Assembly (NCBI RefSeq): GCF_000025985.1 | Contig: NC_003228.3 | Location: 2,108,001-2,172,000 of the forward strand | Direction: 5' to 3' | From: Bacteroides fragilis NCTC 9343 | Lineage (GTDB): Bacteria > Bacteroidota > Bacteroidia > Bacteroidales > Bacteroidaceae | DNA: 64,000 bases | In this document: positions 1-9,167 of the stretch, in pieces | How the letters are laid out: each line of letters starts with the position of its first letter | How positions within the stretch are numbered: the first letter of the stretch is position 1 | Translations under genes and position numbers: made by a program | Notes under the pieces: model-generated | What the model was told of the DNA's origin: nothing | The model's input: the letters and a program-made list of their open reading frames with translations, nothing else | The model's database searches: none

Positions 1-1
1 G

Positions 2-1132
2 TATGATAAGTTGTTCCGGGGATTGCTTCCTGCCAAAGTACAGGAACTCGATGAAGGCCGTTTTTACAAGCATTCTTCTCCTTATTTTGCAAATTGGGGA
101 CGTCCGGAGTCGTGGGGCATAGGTGACAGTCATAATTGGGGAGTGTGGTACGGCAAAAAAACATTCGAATCATTAGACACGGATTTACCGCGATTTATGA
201 GTGAATTTGGTTTCCAGTCGTTCCCGGAAATGAAGACGATTGCTACATTTGCTGCTCCGGAAGACTATCAGATTGAGTCGGAAGTGATGAATGGGCATCA
301 GAAAAGCAGTATTGGTAATGACTTGATACGTACCTATATGGAACGTGATTATATCGTTCCTGAGAAATTTGAAGACTTTGTGTATATCGGACTTGTGCTT
401 CAGGGACACGGCATGCGTCATGGGATGGAAGCACATCGTCGTAACCGCCCTTATTGTATGGGGACATTATATTGGCAGCTTAATGATAGCTGGCCGGTAG
501 TTTCCTGGTCCAGTATAGACTATTATGGCAATTGGAAAGCGTTGCATTATCAGGCAAAGCGTGCTTTTGCGCCGTTACTGGTCAATGCAATACAGGAAGG
601 CGATAGCTTGAATATTTATCTGATATCCGATATGTTGGAAAAGCAGAGTCAGCTTACACTTGAAATGAAAGTCATTGATTTTAATGGCAAGACATTAGAC
701 AAAGAAGTCATCAAGGCAGTTGAGGTACCGATGAATACTTCTTCTTGTATCGTGCGTAAACCGTTGGACACTTGGGTGAATCCGGAACAGCGAAAGAGCA
801 GTTTTCTACTACTTAGCCTGAAAGATAAATCAGGTAGGAAAGTGGCTGAAGAAGTTTATTTCTTTGATAAAACCAAGAATTTGGAGCTGCCTCAGACAGC
901 TATTTCCATGAAAGTGAAACAACTCGATGGGAAGTGTGAACTGACCTTGTCATCTCCTAAACTGGCAAAAGATGTCTTTGTCCAGATTCCTGTTCAAGGA
1001 GCCCGTTTCACTGATAATTTCTTCGATCTGTTGCCGGGTGAAAACAAAAAAATAACGATAACGTCTCCGGAGATTAAGAAGGGAGAAAGCTTGAATATCA
1101 CAGTGAAACATGTACGAGATACCTATAACTAA
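2..1132 (+). CDS. GH2 beta-mannosidase, C-terminal part (5' end outside window)
   Basis: Open from the first bases of the window, so the N-terminal jelly-roll and most of the barrel are missing. The visible part starts inside the catalytic TIM barrel; SEFGFQSFP (Glu codon at 203-205) matches the nucleophile region of GH2 beta-mannosidases, and the following GTLYWQLNDSWPVVSW is also typical of that subfamily. The last ~170 residues form Ig-like beta domains. Expected role: release of the beta-linked core mannose of N-glycans, in the periplasm. The next gene follows after 19 bp and the same strand continues for 16 kb, so it is part of the glycosidase operon. The start codon and any signal peptide cannot be seen. 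Confidence 0.85.
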   Translation, partial: YDKLFRGLLPAKVQELDEGRFYKHSSPYFANWGRPESWGIGDSHNWGVWYGKKTFESLDTDLPRFMSEFGFQSFPEMKTIATFAAPEDYQIESEVMNGHQKSSIGNDLIRTYMERDYIVPEKFEDFVYIGLVLQGHGMRHGMEAHRRNRPYCMGTLYWQLNDSWPVVSWSSIDYYGNWKALHYQAKRAFAPLLVNAIQEGDSLNIYLISDMLEKQSQLTLEMKVIDFNGKTLDKEVIKAVEVPMNTSSCIVRKPLDTWVNPEQRKSSFLLLSLKDKSGRKVAEEVYFFDKTKNLELPQTAISMKVKQLDGKCELTLSSPKLAKDVFVQIPVQGARFTDNFFDLLPGENKKITITSPEIKKGESLNITVKHVRDTYN

Positions 1133-1151
1133 CACCTATTAAATAATTTGT

Positions 1152-3476
1152 ATGAGAAATCTTTTTAAAATTGCCGGTTTACTGGCGCTCACGGGATTTA
1201 TTTCTTCGTGTAACGACAAAGAAACTACAGCTAATTACCAGGTAATTCCTTTACCTCAGGAAATTACGACTGCTCAAAGCCAACCATTTACATTAAATGG
1301 TAGTGTAAAAATCATCTATCCGGAAGGAAATGAAAAGATGCAACGCAATGCCCAATTCCTGGCTGATTATCTGAAGAAAGCCACAGGTAAGGATTATGCC
1401 GTTGAAGCAGGTACTGAGGGCAAAGGTGCTATTCTGCTTAAGTTGGGTATGGAATCAGAAAACCCCGAAGCTTATCAGTTGAGTGTGAACGCAGATGGTG
1501 TAACTATTGCTGCTCCTACTGAAGCTGGTGTATTCTATGGTATCCAGACTTTACGTAAGTCTATTCCGGTAGCTATCGGTACAACTCCTTCATTGCCGGC
1601 TGTCGAGATTAGCGACTATCCTCGTTTTAGTTATCGTGGTGCCCATTTTGATGTAGGTCGCCATTTCTTCACAGTAGACGAAGTAAAGACATACATCGAT
1701 ATGATGGCTTTGCATAACATGAACCGTTTACACTGGCACTTAACCGAAGATCAGGGATGGAGACTTGAAATCAAGAAGTATCCTAAACTGACTGAGATCG
1801 GTTCAAAAAGATCGGAAACTGTAATCGGACGTAATTCCGGTGAATATGACGGAAAACCTTACAGTGGTTTCTATACTCAGGAAGAAGCCAGAGAAATCGT
1901 AGCGTATGCTGCAGATCGTTATATCACTGTTATTCCTGAAATCGACCTTCCGGGACATATGCAGGGAGCATTGGCCGCTTATCCGCATTTGGGATGTACA
2001 GGTGGACCGTATGAGGTTTGGAAAATATGGGGAGTATCTGATCAGGTGCTTTGTGCCGGAAACGACAGTGTGCTGACTTTTATTGATGATGTCCTGACGG
2101 AAGTAATGGATATCTTCCCTTCTGAATATATCCATGTCGGAGGTGACGAATGTCCGAAGACTGAATGGGCGAAATGTCCGAAGTGCCAGGCTCGTATCAA
2201 GGCCTTGGGAATCAAGAGTGACGCTAAACATTCAAAAGAAGAGTATTTGCAGAGTTTTGTTATCAATCATGCAGAAAAATTCCTGAACGAACATGGACGT
2301 CAGATTATTGGCTGGGACGAAATCCTGGAAGGTGGACTGGCCCCGAATGCTACAGTGATGTCATGGCGCGGCGAAGGTGGCGGTATCGAAGCTGCCAAGC
2401 AGAAACATGATGTTATCATGACCCCGAACACTTATCTTTACTTTGACTACTATCAGACCAAGGATACAGAGAATGAACCTTTGGCTATCGGTGGTTATGT
2501 GCCTTTGGAAAGAGTTTATGGTTACGAACCGATGCCTTCTTCATTGACACCGGAAGAACAAAAACATATTATTGGCGTACAGGCTAATCTTTGGACGGAA
2601 TACATTCCTACTTTCTCTCAGGCTCAGTATATGGTGTTGCCGCGTTGGGCTGCTTTAGCAGAAGTTCAATGGTCTAATCCTGAAAAGAAGAATTATGATA
2701 ACTTCCTGAGCCGTTTGCCGCAGTTGATTAATATTTATGATGCTGAAGGATATAATTATGCCAAACATGTATTTGATGTGAAATCTGAATTTGTAGCTAA
2801 TTCGGCCACAGGAGCAGTAGACGTAGTGATGACTACTATTGACGGTGCTCCCATTCATTATACATTAGATGGAACTGAGCCTACGGCAGCTTCTCCTGTG
2901 TGTGATAGTATTCTTACAATCAAGGAAAGTTGTACTCTGAAAGCGGTTGCTGTCCGTCCTACCGGAAACAGCAAAATGCTGACTGAACAGATTGTTTTCA
3001 GTAAATCTACTTCAAAACCTATTAAGGCCAATCAGCCTGTAAACAAGCAATATGAATTTGGTGGTGTTTCTACATTAGTAGACGGACTGAAAGGAAATGG
3101 CAATTATAAAACAGGTCGTTGGATCGCTTTTTATAAAAATGATATGGATGTAACGATTGACTTGCAACAACCTACCGAGATCTCCAGTGTAGCTATCACT
3201 ACTTGTGTTGAAAAGGGCGACTGGGTATTTGATGCACGTTCTTTCTCAATTGAAGTATCAGATGACGATAAGACTTTTACAAAGGTAGCTTCTGAAGCAT
3301 ATCCTGAAATGAAAGAGACGGATCGTAATGGCCTTTACGAGCACAAATTGACTTTTGATCCGGTAAAAACCCGTTATGTGAAAGTGATTGCAACATCGGA
3401 ACACTCGATTCCGGCATGGCATGGTGGTAAAGGTAATCCGGGCTTCTTATTTGTAGATGAAATTACGTTGAATTGA
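1152..3476 (+). CDS. GH20 beta-N-acetylhexosaminidase lipoprotein
   Basis: 774 residues. N-terminal lipoprotein signal with lipobox ending at Cys20 (GFISSC). Residues ~30-140 are the GH20 N-terminal domain, then the TIM barrel from ~YRGAHFDVGRHF. HVGGDE gives the catalytic Asp-Glu pair near residues 332-333, and WHLTEDQGWRLEIKKYPKLTEIG is a classic GH20 substrate-site stretch. After the barrel come a chitobiase/FN3-like domain (IHYTLDGTEPT) and an F5/8 (discoidin-like) domain to the C-terminus. Removes terminal GlcNAc/GalNAc from glycans; lipid-anchored, side of the membrane not decidable from sequence. Sits 10 bp before the kelch gene and is a paralogue of the GH20 at 4772-6844. Confidence 0.93.
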   Translation: MRNLFKIAGLLALTGFISSCNDKETTANYQVIPLPQEITTAQSQPFTLNGSVKIIYPEGNEKMQRNAQFLADYLKKATGKDYAVEAGTEGKGAILLKLGMESENPEAYQLSVNADGVTIAAPTEAGVFYGIQTLRKSIPVAIGTTPSLPAVEISDYPRFSYRGAHFDVGRHFFTVDEVKTYIDMMALHNMNRLHWHLTEDQGWRLEIKKYPKLTEIGSKRSETVIGRNSGEYDGKPYSGFYTQEEAREIVAYAADRYITVIPEIDLPGHMQGALAAYPHLGCTGGPYEVWKIWGVSDQVLCAGNDSVLTFIDDVLTEVMDIFPSEYIHVGGDECPKTEWAKCPKCQARIKALGIKSDAKHSKEEYLQSFVINHAEKFLNEHGRQIIGWDEILEGGLAPNATVMSWRGEGGGIEAAKQKHDVIMTPNTYLYFDYYQTKDTENEPLAIGGYVPLERVYGYEPMPSSLTPEEQKHIIGVQANLWTEYIPTFSQAQYMVLPRWAALAEVQWSNPEKKNYDNFLSRLPQLINIYDAEGYNYAKHVFDVKSEFVANSATGAVDVVMTTIDGAPIHYTLDGTEPTAASPVCDSILTIKESCTLKAVAVRPTGNSKMLTEQIVFSKSTSKPIKANQPVNKQYEFGGVSTLVDGLKGNGNYKTGRWIAFYKNDMDVTIDLQQPTEISSVAITTCVEKGDWVFDARSFSIEVSDDDKTFTKVASEAYPEMKETDRNGLYEHKLTFDPVKTRYVKVIATSEHSIPAWHGGKGNPGFLFVDEITLN

Positions 3477-3486
3477 AAAAATAGAA

Positions 3487-4704
3487 ATGACAGAAACTAA
3501 AACGATTCGTTTTCTTTCTATCATTGGATGTTTACTTGCCGGGATGGCTGCTTCGTGCAGCTCCCGGCAAGTTGCGCCTAATGAAGAAGGGATTAGCGTG
3601 CAGAAAATGACCGGATTCCCCGAAGGAGAACCCGGTTTTTCTTTGGGTGTATCGGCATGTTATGCCGGCATCTATCAGGGAGAATTATTGATTGCCGGCG
3701 GATGTAATTTTCCGGAAACTCCGGCAGCTGAAGGAGGGAAGAAGAAATTCTACCAAGGTATTTATGCTGCTGACGCTTCTGCAGATTCAGTTTTCGTGTG
3801 GCGAAAAGTAGGTCAGCTGCCCGTTGCTGCTGCTTATGGAGTCTCAGTATCGACTCCTCGAGGGATAGTGTGTGTGGGTGGATCGAATGAAAATGGATCC
3901 TTATCTACCGTTTACCGCCTTTCTTTGAGTGATGATAAACAAGCTGTGATTGTAGATACGCTGCCATCTTTACCTTGTACGATGGATAACATGAGTGGTT
4001 CGGTTGTTGATTATACCCTTTTTGTAGCCGGAGGCAATGTGAATGGCAAGCCTTCGAATGGGCTTTATTGCCTCAATCTGGGCAACCCTGAGACCGGCTG
4101 GCAACAACTTCCCGATTTTCCGGGTGCTCCCCGTGTACAGCCTGTATGTGTGGGGCAGCGTAAAGAGAATGAGACACTTTTATATCTGTGGGGAGGTTTT
4201 TCCGGGGCATTCGATGGGCGGTCTGCAACTCTTTCTACTGACGGATACTGTTATTCCCCCTCTTTGCAACAATGGCAACCCGTCTCTACTCCGATAGGGA
4301 GTGATTCTGTGCCTGTAGCTTTAGGTGGAGGTGCAGGTATAGCTCTGACAGACAGTCTGATACTTTGCACCGGTGGGGTTAATAAAGATATTTTCTTGTC
4401 TGCCCTGCAACGCGAGGAGATGATGAAAGCAGCAGTGACCGGCGGTAATCAGGCAGCTGTAGACAGTTTGAAATCTGAAGCAAAAACATATATGTTGCAT
4501 CCGGCTGAATGGTATCGTTTCAATGACCGTATCCTGATTTACAACACACGTCGGGATAAATGGGAAGAGGCTGTTCGGAGCCAAGATGTCGCTCGTGCCG
4601 GTGCTGCATTGACAACAGGACAGGGACAGACCTTCTTTAACATCAATGGTGAGTTGAAGCCGGGGATCCGTACTCCGGAAATAGCTAAGATAATGATTGA
4701 CTAA
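3487..4704 (+). CDS. Kelch-repeat cyclically permuted mutarotase (N-acetylneuraminate epimerase-like) lipoprotein
   Basis: 405 residues with a lipoprotein signal (lipobox Cys24, MAASC). The body is a kelch beta-propeller: repeated GG-containing blades such as LLIAGGCNFPETPAAEGGKK, GIVCVGGSNENGS, LFVAGGNVNG and LYLWGGFSG. The first-blade motif GGCNFP and overall length fit the cyclically permuted mutarotase group related to NanM, which converts alpha- to beta-N-acetylneuraminate. Its place between two GH20 genes suggests sialic acid released from sialylated N-glycans is processed beside hexosamine removal. No sialidase or nan aldolase genes are in the window. Family assignment is good; substrate is inferred. 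Confidence 0.82.
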   Translation: MTETKTIRFLSIIGCLLAGMAASCSSRQVAPNEEGISVQKMTGFPEGEPGFSLGVSACYAGIYQGELLIAGGCNFPETPAAEGGKKKFYQGIYAADASADSVFVWRKVGQLPVAAAYGVSVSTPRGIVCVGGSNENGSLSTVYRLSLSDDKQAVIVDTLPSLPCTMDNMSGSVVDYTLFVAGGNVNGKPSNGLYCLNLGNPETGWQQLPDFPGAPRVQPVCVGQRKENETLLYLWGGFSGAFDGRSATLSTDGYCYSPSLQQWQPVSTPIGSDSVPVALGGGAGIALTDSLILCTGGVNKDIFLSALQREEMMKAAVTGGNQAAVDSLKSEAKTYMLHPAEWYRFNDRILIYNTRRDKWEEAVRSQDVARAGAALTTGQGQTFFNINGELKPGIRTPEIAKIMID

Positions 4705-4771
4705 TTGCAGATAATCTGACATTTTACTTATATTTGTGCATTGAAAACAAAAAACTAAAACCAATCATATC

Positions 4772-6844
4772 ATGATAAAACCTACAATGAGAATTTGTAC
4801 TTTCTTGCTTGCAGCCGGTTTGATGATAGCAACAGCTGGTATGAAAGCGCAGTCTGTCATTCCCATACCTCTCCAGATGGAACAAGGAAGCGGAACTTTT
4901 CAATTTTCCGGTGAAACCCTGTTGTATACCAATCTGAAGGGTAAGGAGAAGAAAATGATGATGGATTATCTGGAGACATTACCCATTCACTTTAAAAGTT
5001 CCAAAAAACAAGCCAAAGAGAATGTAGTCTCATTGCTGATAACAAAGGATAACTCTCAGTTACCCTCTCCCGAGAGCTATACCTTAGAAGTTACTCCCCG
5101 TAAAATAACAGTGCAGGCTACTTCCGGAGCCGGATTATTCTATGGCGTACAGACCCTTTTGCAAATGGCACAGCCTGCAATGGGAGATACTTGGTCAGTT
5201 CAGGCTACGACGATTCAAGATTCACCACGATTTGAATACCGGGGGCTGATGCTCGATGTTTCAAGGCATTTTCGCTCCAAGGAGTTTGTAAAAAAGCAGA
5301 TAGATGCATTAGCTTATTATAAACTCAATCGTTTACATTTACACCTAACAGATGCTGCGGGGTGGCGTATCGAGATTAAGAAATATCCTTTATTGACAGA
5401 ATTTGCCGCCTGGCGTCCGGAAGCTAACTGGAAAAAATGGTGGAATGAAGGTGGACGTAAATATTGTCGTTTCGATGCTCCGGGGGCTTCAGGCGGCTAT
5501 TATACACAGGATGATATTCGTGAATTGGTCAATTATGCACGCGAGCGCCATGTTACCATTATTCCTGAGATCGAAATGCCGGCTCATTCAGAAGAGGTTC
5601 TGACCGCTTATCCGGAACTGTCCTGTTCGGGAGAGCCTTACAAGGATGCCGACTTTTGTGTCGGAAACGAGAAAACCTTTACGTTTCTTGAGGATGTGTT
5701 GACGGAGGTCATGGAGCTTTTCCCTTCTCAATATATTCATGTTGGAGGCGACGAAGCCGGTAAGGTAGCTTGGAAAACCTGTCCTAAATGCCAAAAGCGC
5801 ATGCAGGATGAGCATTTGGCTAATGTGGATGAATTACAGAGTTACCTGATCCATCGCGTAGAAGTATTTCTCAATGCTCATGGACGTAAACTGTTAGGAT
5901 GGGATGAGATTTTGCAAGGAGGACTGGCGCCCAATGCTACTGTGATGTCATGGCGTGGTGAACAAGGAGGTATCGATGCCGTAAAATCCGGTCATCAGGC
6001 GATTATGACTCCCGGGTCACATTGTTATATAGATGGTTATCAAGATGCACCTTATTCCCAACCTGAGGCTATTGGCGGATATCTGCCCTTGGAAAAGGTA
6101 TACTCTTATAATCCGATCCCTGCCTCACTTACACCTGATGAAGCGAAGCTGATTTATGGTGTCCAAGCCAATCTTTGGGCGGAATACATCCAGACTGACG
6201 AGCATTGTGAATACATGATTTATCCTCGTATTCTTGCGTTGGCCGAAGTGGCTTGGTCTGCTCCCGAACGAAAATCATGGACTGATTTTCGCCCGCGTGC
6301 TCTAAAAGCCGTAGCATATCTACAATCCAAGGGATATCATCCGTTTGATTTGAAAAAGGAGATCGGTAATCGGCCTGAAGCGTCAAAACCGGTTCAGCAT
6401 CTTGCCTTGGGCAAAACGGTTAAATATAATGCTCCTTACAATGCGTCTTATCCGGCGCAAGGCGATAAAACCCTGACTGACGGAATCCGGGGTAGCTGGA
6501 CTTACAGTGATGGGGTATGGCAGGGCTTTATTTCCCGTGATCGTTTGGATGTAACTATCGATATGGGTGAGTCGACTGTTTTGCATTCGATTGGCGCAGA
6601 TTTTATGCAGGTAGTAGGTCCGGAAGTCTTTTTGCCTACCGAAGTGATAATTTCTGTTTCGGAGGATGGCAAGAACTTCACCGAATTGAGTCGTCAGACA
6701 CATAAAGTAGTGAAGTCGGATGCTGTGGTCTTTAAAAACTACGCATGGAATGGGGAAGCCAAAGGACGATACATCCGCTATCAGGCTCGTGCCGGAGAAG
6801 AGTTTGGAGGCTGGGTGTTTACCGACGAAATCGTTGTAGAATAA
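4772..6844 (+). CDS. GH20 beta-N-acetylhexosaminidase (second paralogue)
   Basis: 690 residues with a signal peptide ending near AGMKAQS; no lipobox Cys, so probably soluble periplasmic, unlike the GH20 at 1152. N-terminal GH20b domain (~25-150), then a barrel with LHLHLTDAAGWRIEIKKYP and HVGGDE (Asp-Glu near 327-328), and WAEYIQTDEHCEYMIYPR near the end of the barrel. The C-terminal ~140 residues form an F5/8-type domain (DVTIDMGE...VLHSIGADFMQ). It lacks the FN3-like insert of the upstream paralogue. A 67-bp gap separates it from the kelch gene, with no clear terminator, so it may share the operon. Confidence 0.93.
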   Translation: MIKPTMRICTFLLAAGLMIATAGMKAQSVIPIPLQMEQGSGTFQFSGETLLYTNLKGKEKKMMMDYLETLPIHFKSSKKQAKENVVSLLITKDNSQLPSPESYTLEVTPRKITVQATSGAGLFYGVQTLLQMAQPAMGDTWSVQATTIQDSPRFEYRGLMLDVSRHFRSKEFVKKQIDALAYYKLNRLHLHLTDAAGWRIEIKKYPLLTEFAAWRPEANWKKWWNEGGRKYCRFDAPGASGGYYTQDDIRELVNYARERHVTIIPEIEMPAHSEEVLTAYPELSCSGEPYKDADFCVGNEKTFTFLEDVLTEVMELFPSQYIHVGGDEAGKVAWKTCPKCQKRMQDEHLANVDELQSYLIHRVEVFLNAHGRKLLGWDEILQGGLAPNATVMSWRGEQGGIDAVKSGHQAIMTPGSHCYIDGYQDAPYSQPEAIGGYLPLEKVYSYNPIPASLTPDEAKLIYGVQANLWAEYIQTDEHCEYMIYPRILALAEVAWSAPERKSWTDFRPRALKAVAYLQSKGYHPFDLKKEIGNRPEASKPVQHLALGKTVKYNAPYNASYPAQGDKTLTDGIRGSWTYSDGVWQGFISRDRLDVTIDMGESTVLHSIGADFMQVVGPEVFLPTEVIISVSEDGKNFTELSRQTHKVVKSDAVVFKNYAWNGEAKGRYIRYQARAGEEFGGWVFTDEIVVE

Positions 6845-6904
6845 CCTTCCTCACAGAGCGGGTGAAACCAAACGTATATATTAATAAATAATAGTATTGA
6901 AAGA

Positions 6905-9154
6905 ATGAAGAAACTACCTTATTTTGTATCATTTGCAGCTGCCTGGCTATTTATAGCAGTGGCTTCTGCGCAAGAGAATCCGGTAGATTATGTAAATCCG
7001 TTCGTCGGAACGACGAATTACGGAACAACGAACCCCGGAGCTATTTGTCCGCAGGGAATGATGTCGGTTGTTCCTTTTAATGTGATGGGGGACAAATCCG
7101 TTGGTAATAAAATAGATAAAGACAGCCAGTGGTGGTCTACACCTTATGAACATACCAATACCTATTTCACCGGATTCTCACATGTTAATCTGAGTGGAGT
7201 AGGATGTCCGGAGCTGGGCTCCTTACTTTTGATGCCCACAACCGGAAAATTGAACGTTGATTATTTACAATACGGAAGTGCCTATAAAGACGAGAAAGCC
7301 ACTCCGGGTTATTACTCAAATGTTCTGACTAAATATGGGATTAAGAATGAGGTTTCGGCTACTTTGCGTACCGGAATCAGCCGTTTTACTTTTCCCAAAG
7401 GAGAAAGTAATATCCTTTTGAATCTGGGCGAAGGATTGACCAATGAAACCGGGGCTACCGTTCGTTTTGTCAGTGACACCGAAATAGAGGGGAGTAAGCT
7501 GCTCGGTACATTCTGTTATAATCCGCAGGCCGTATTTCCCATTTATTTTGTGATGCGTATTAACAAAACTCCTCGTGCACGTGGCTATTGGAAGAAGATG
7601 CGTCCGATGACGGTGGAAGCGCAGTGGGATAATACTTCCGGTAAAAATAAGCTGTATACTGCTTATACCAAAGAGATGAGTGGTGATGATATCGGTACTT
7701 GGTTTACGTTTGATACCGACGAAGGTGAAACGATCGAAGTCAGTATGGGAGTGTCGTTTGTCAGCATAGCCAATGCCCGTCTGAATTTAGAGAAAGAGCA
7801 GGCCGGAAAGGGATTTGATCAGATTCGTGCCGAAGCGCGTGCCATGTGGCAGAATGATCTTTCACGGATTCTTGTAGAAGGTGGTACCGAAGAGCAGAAA
7901 AGAGTATTCTATACCGCCATGTATCATTTGTTGATTCATCCGAATATTTTGCAGGACGTGAACGGACAATATCCGGCTATGGAAGGTAGCGAGATTCTTA
8001 CGACAAAAGGCAACCGTTATACTGTATTCTCGCTTTGGGATACCTACCGTAATGTACATCAGTTGATGACACTGCTTTTCCCCGATCGGCAGTTGGATAT
8101 GGTTCGTACAATGGTAGATATGTACAAGGAGCACGGATGGTTGCCCAAATGGGAGCTTTACGGGCGTGAGACACTTACCATGGAGGGTGATCCGAGTATT
8201 CCCGTTATCGTGGATACCTGGATGAAAGGGTTGCGTGACTTTGATGTACAAGCAGCCTATGAAGCTATGTATAAGTCTGCTACGACACCTGGCAAAGATA
8301 ATTTAATGCGTCCCGACATAGATGATTACATTGCGAAAGGATATGTGCCCCTGACAGAGCAGTATGATAATTCTGTATCGCATGCACTGGAATATTATAT
8401 AGCCGATTATGCGCTCTCACGTTTTGCCCAGGCGCTGGGAAAGAAAGAAGATGCGAAGTTATTCTACGACCGTTCGCTGGGATATAAACATTACTACTGC
8501 AAGGAGTTCGGTACATTACGTCCCATTTTACCCGACGGAACATTCTACTCTCCATTCGATCCGATGGAAGGAGCCAATTTTGCTCCGAGTCCCGGTTTTC
8601 ATGAGGGGAACTCCTGGAATTATACATTTTATGTTCCCCATGATATTGCAGGCTTGACCCGATTGATGGGAGGTAAGAAGAAGTTTGTGGATAAACTGCA
8701 GAAAGTATTTGATGAAGGCTTGTATGATCCTGCCAACGAACCGGATATTGCCTATCCTTATTTATTCAGTTACTTCAAAGGAGAAGAATGGCGTACCCAG
8801 AAACAGGTGAAGCGTTTGCTTGCCGAATATTTCACTGACCGGCCTGACGGTATTCCCGGTAATGATGATACCGGTACGATGTCAGCATGGGCTATTTTCA
8901 GTATGATCGGTTTGTATCCTGATTGTCCGGGAATGCCTGATTATACGCTGACTACACCTACGTTTGACAAAGTAACCATTCAGTTGGATCCGAAATATTA
9001 TAAAGAAAAAGAGCTGGTCATTACTGCTGTCCGTCCGGGAGATAATGCCGATCTGATTAAGGAGGTAAAATTGAATGGAAAGAAACATGCAGGTTATCGT
9101 ATCAGTCATGAGGAGTTGGTACATGCCGGGAAGATAGAATTTATATTAAAATAA
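6905..9154 (+). CDS. GH92 alpha-mannosidase
   Basis: 749 residues with a cleavable signal peptide (FIAVASAQE). Begins with the GH92 hallmark DYVNPFVGTTNYGTTNPGA, followed by the N-terminal beta-sandwich and an (alpha/alpha)6 barrel. Visible GH92 signatures: GFSHVNLSGVGCP, SLWDTYRNVHQLMTLLFPD, and GNDDTGTMSAWAIFSMIGLYP near residues 652-672, which carries the acidic residues used as catalytic base in the Ca2+-dependent inverting members of the family. Trims alpha-mannose from N-glycans; linkage preference cannot be read from sequence. Only 13 bp from the beta-galactosidase gene, so co-transcribed. Confidence 0.94.
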   Translation: MKKLPYFVSFAAAWLFIAVASAQENPVDYVNPFVGTTNYGTTNPGAICPQGMMSVVPFNVMGDKSVGNKIDKDSQWWSTPYEHTNTYFTGFSHVNLSGVGCPELGSLLLMPTTGKLNVDYLQYGSAYKDEKATPGYYSNVLTKYGIKNEVSATLRTGISRFTFPKGESNILLNLGEGLTNETGATVRFVSDTEIEGSKLLGTFCYNPQAVFPIYFVMRINKTPRARGYWKKMRPMTVEAQWDNTSGKNKLYTAYTKEMSGDDIGTWFTFDTDEGETIEVSMGVSFVSIANARLNLEKEQAGKGFDQIRAEARAMWQNDLSRILVEGGTEEQKRVFYTAMYHLLIHPNILQDVNGQYPAMEGSEILTTKGNRYTVFSLWDTYRNVHQLMTLLFPDRQLDMVRTMVDMYKEHGWLPKWELYGRETLTMEGDPSIPVIVDTWMKGLRDFDVQAAYEAMYKSATTPGKDNLMRPDIDDYIAKGYVPLTEQYDNSVSHALEYYIADYALSRFAQALGKKEDAKLFYDRSLGYKHYYCKEFGTLRPILPDGTFYSPFDPMEGANFAPSPGFHEGNSWNYTFYVPHDIAGLTRLMGGKKKFVDKLQKVFDEGLYDPANEPDIAYPYLFSYFKGEEWRTQKQVKRLLAEYFTDRPDGIPGNDDTGTMSAWAIFSMIGLYPDCPGMPDYTLTTPTFDKVTIQLDPKYYKEKELVITAVRPGDNADLIKEVKLNGKKHAGYRISHEELVHAGKIEFILK

Positions 9155-9167
9155 AAACAAATCAATC

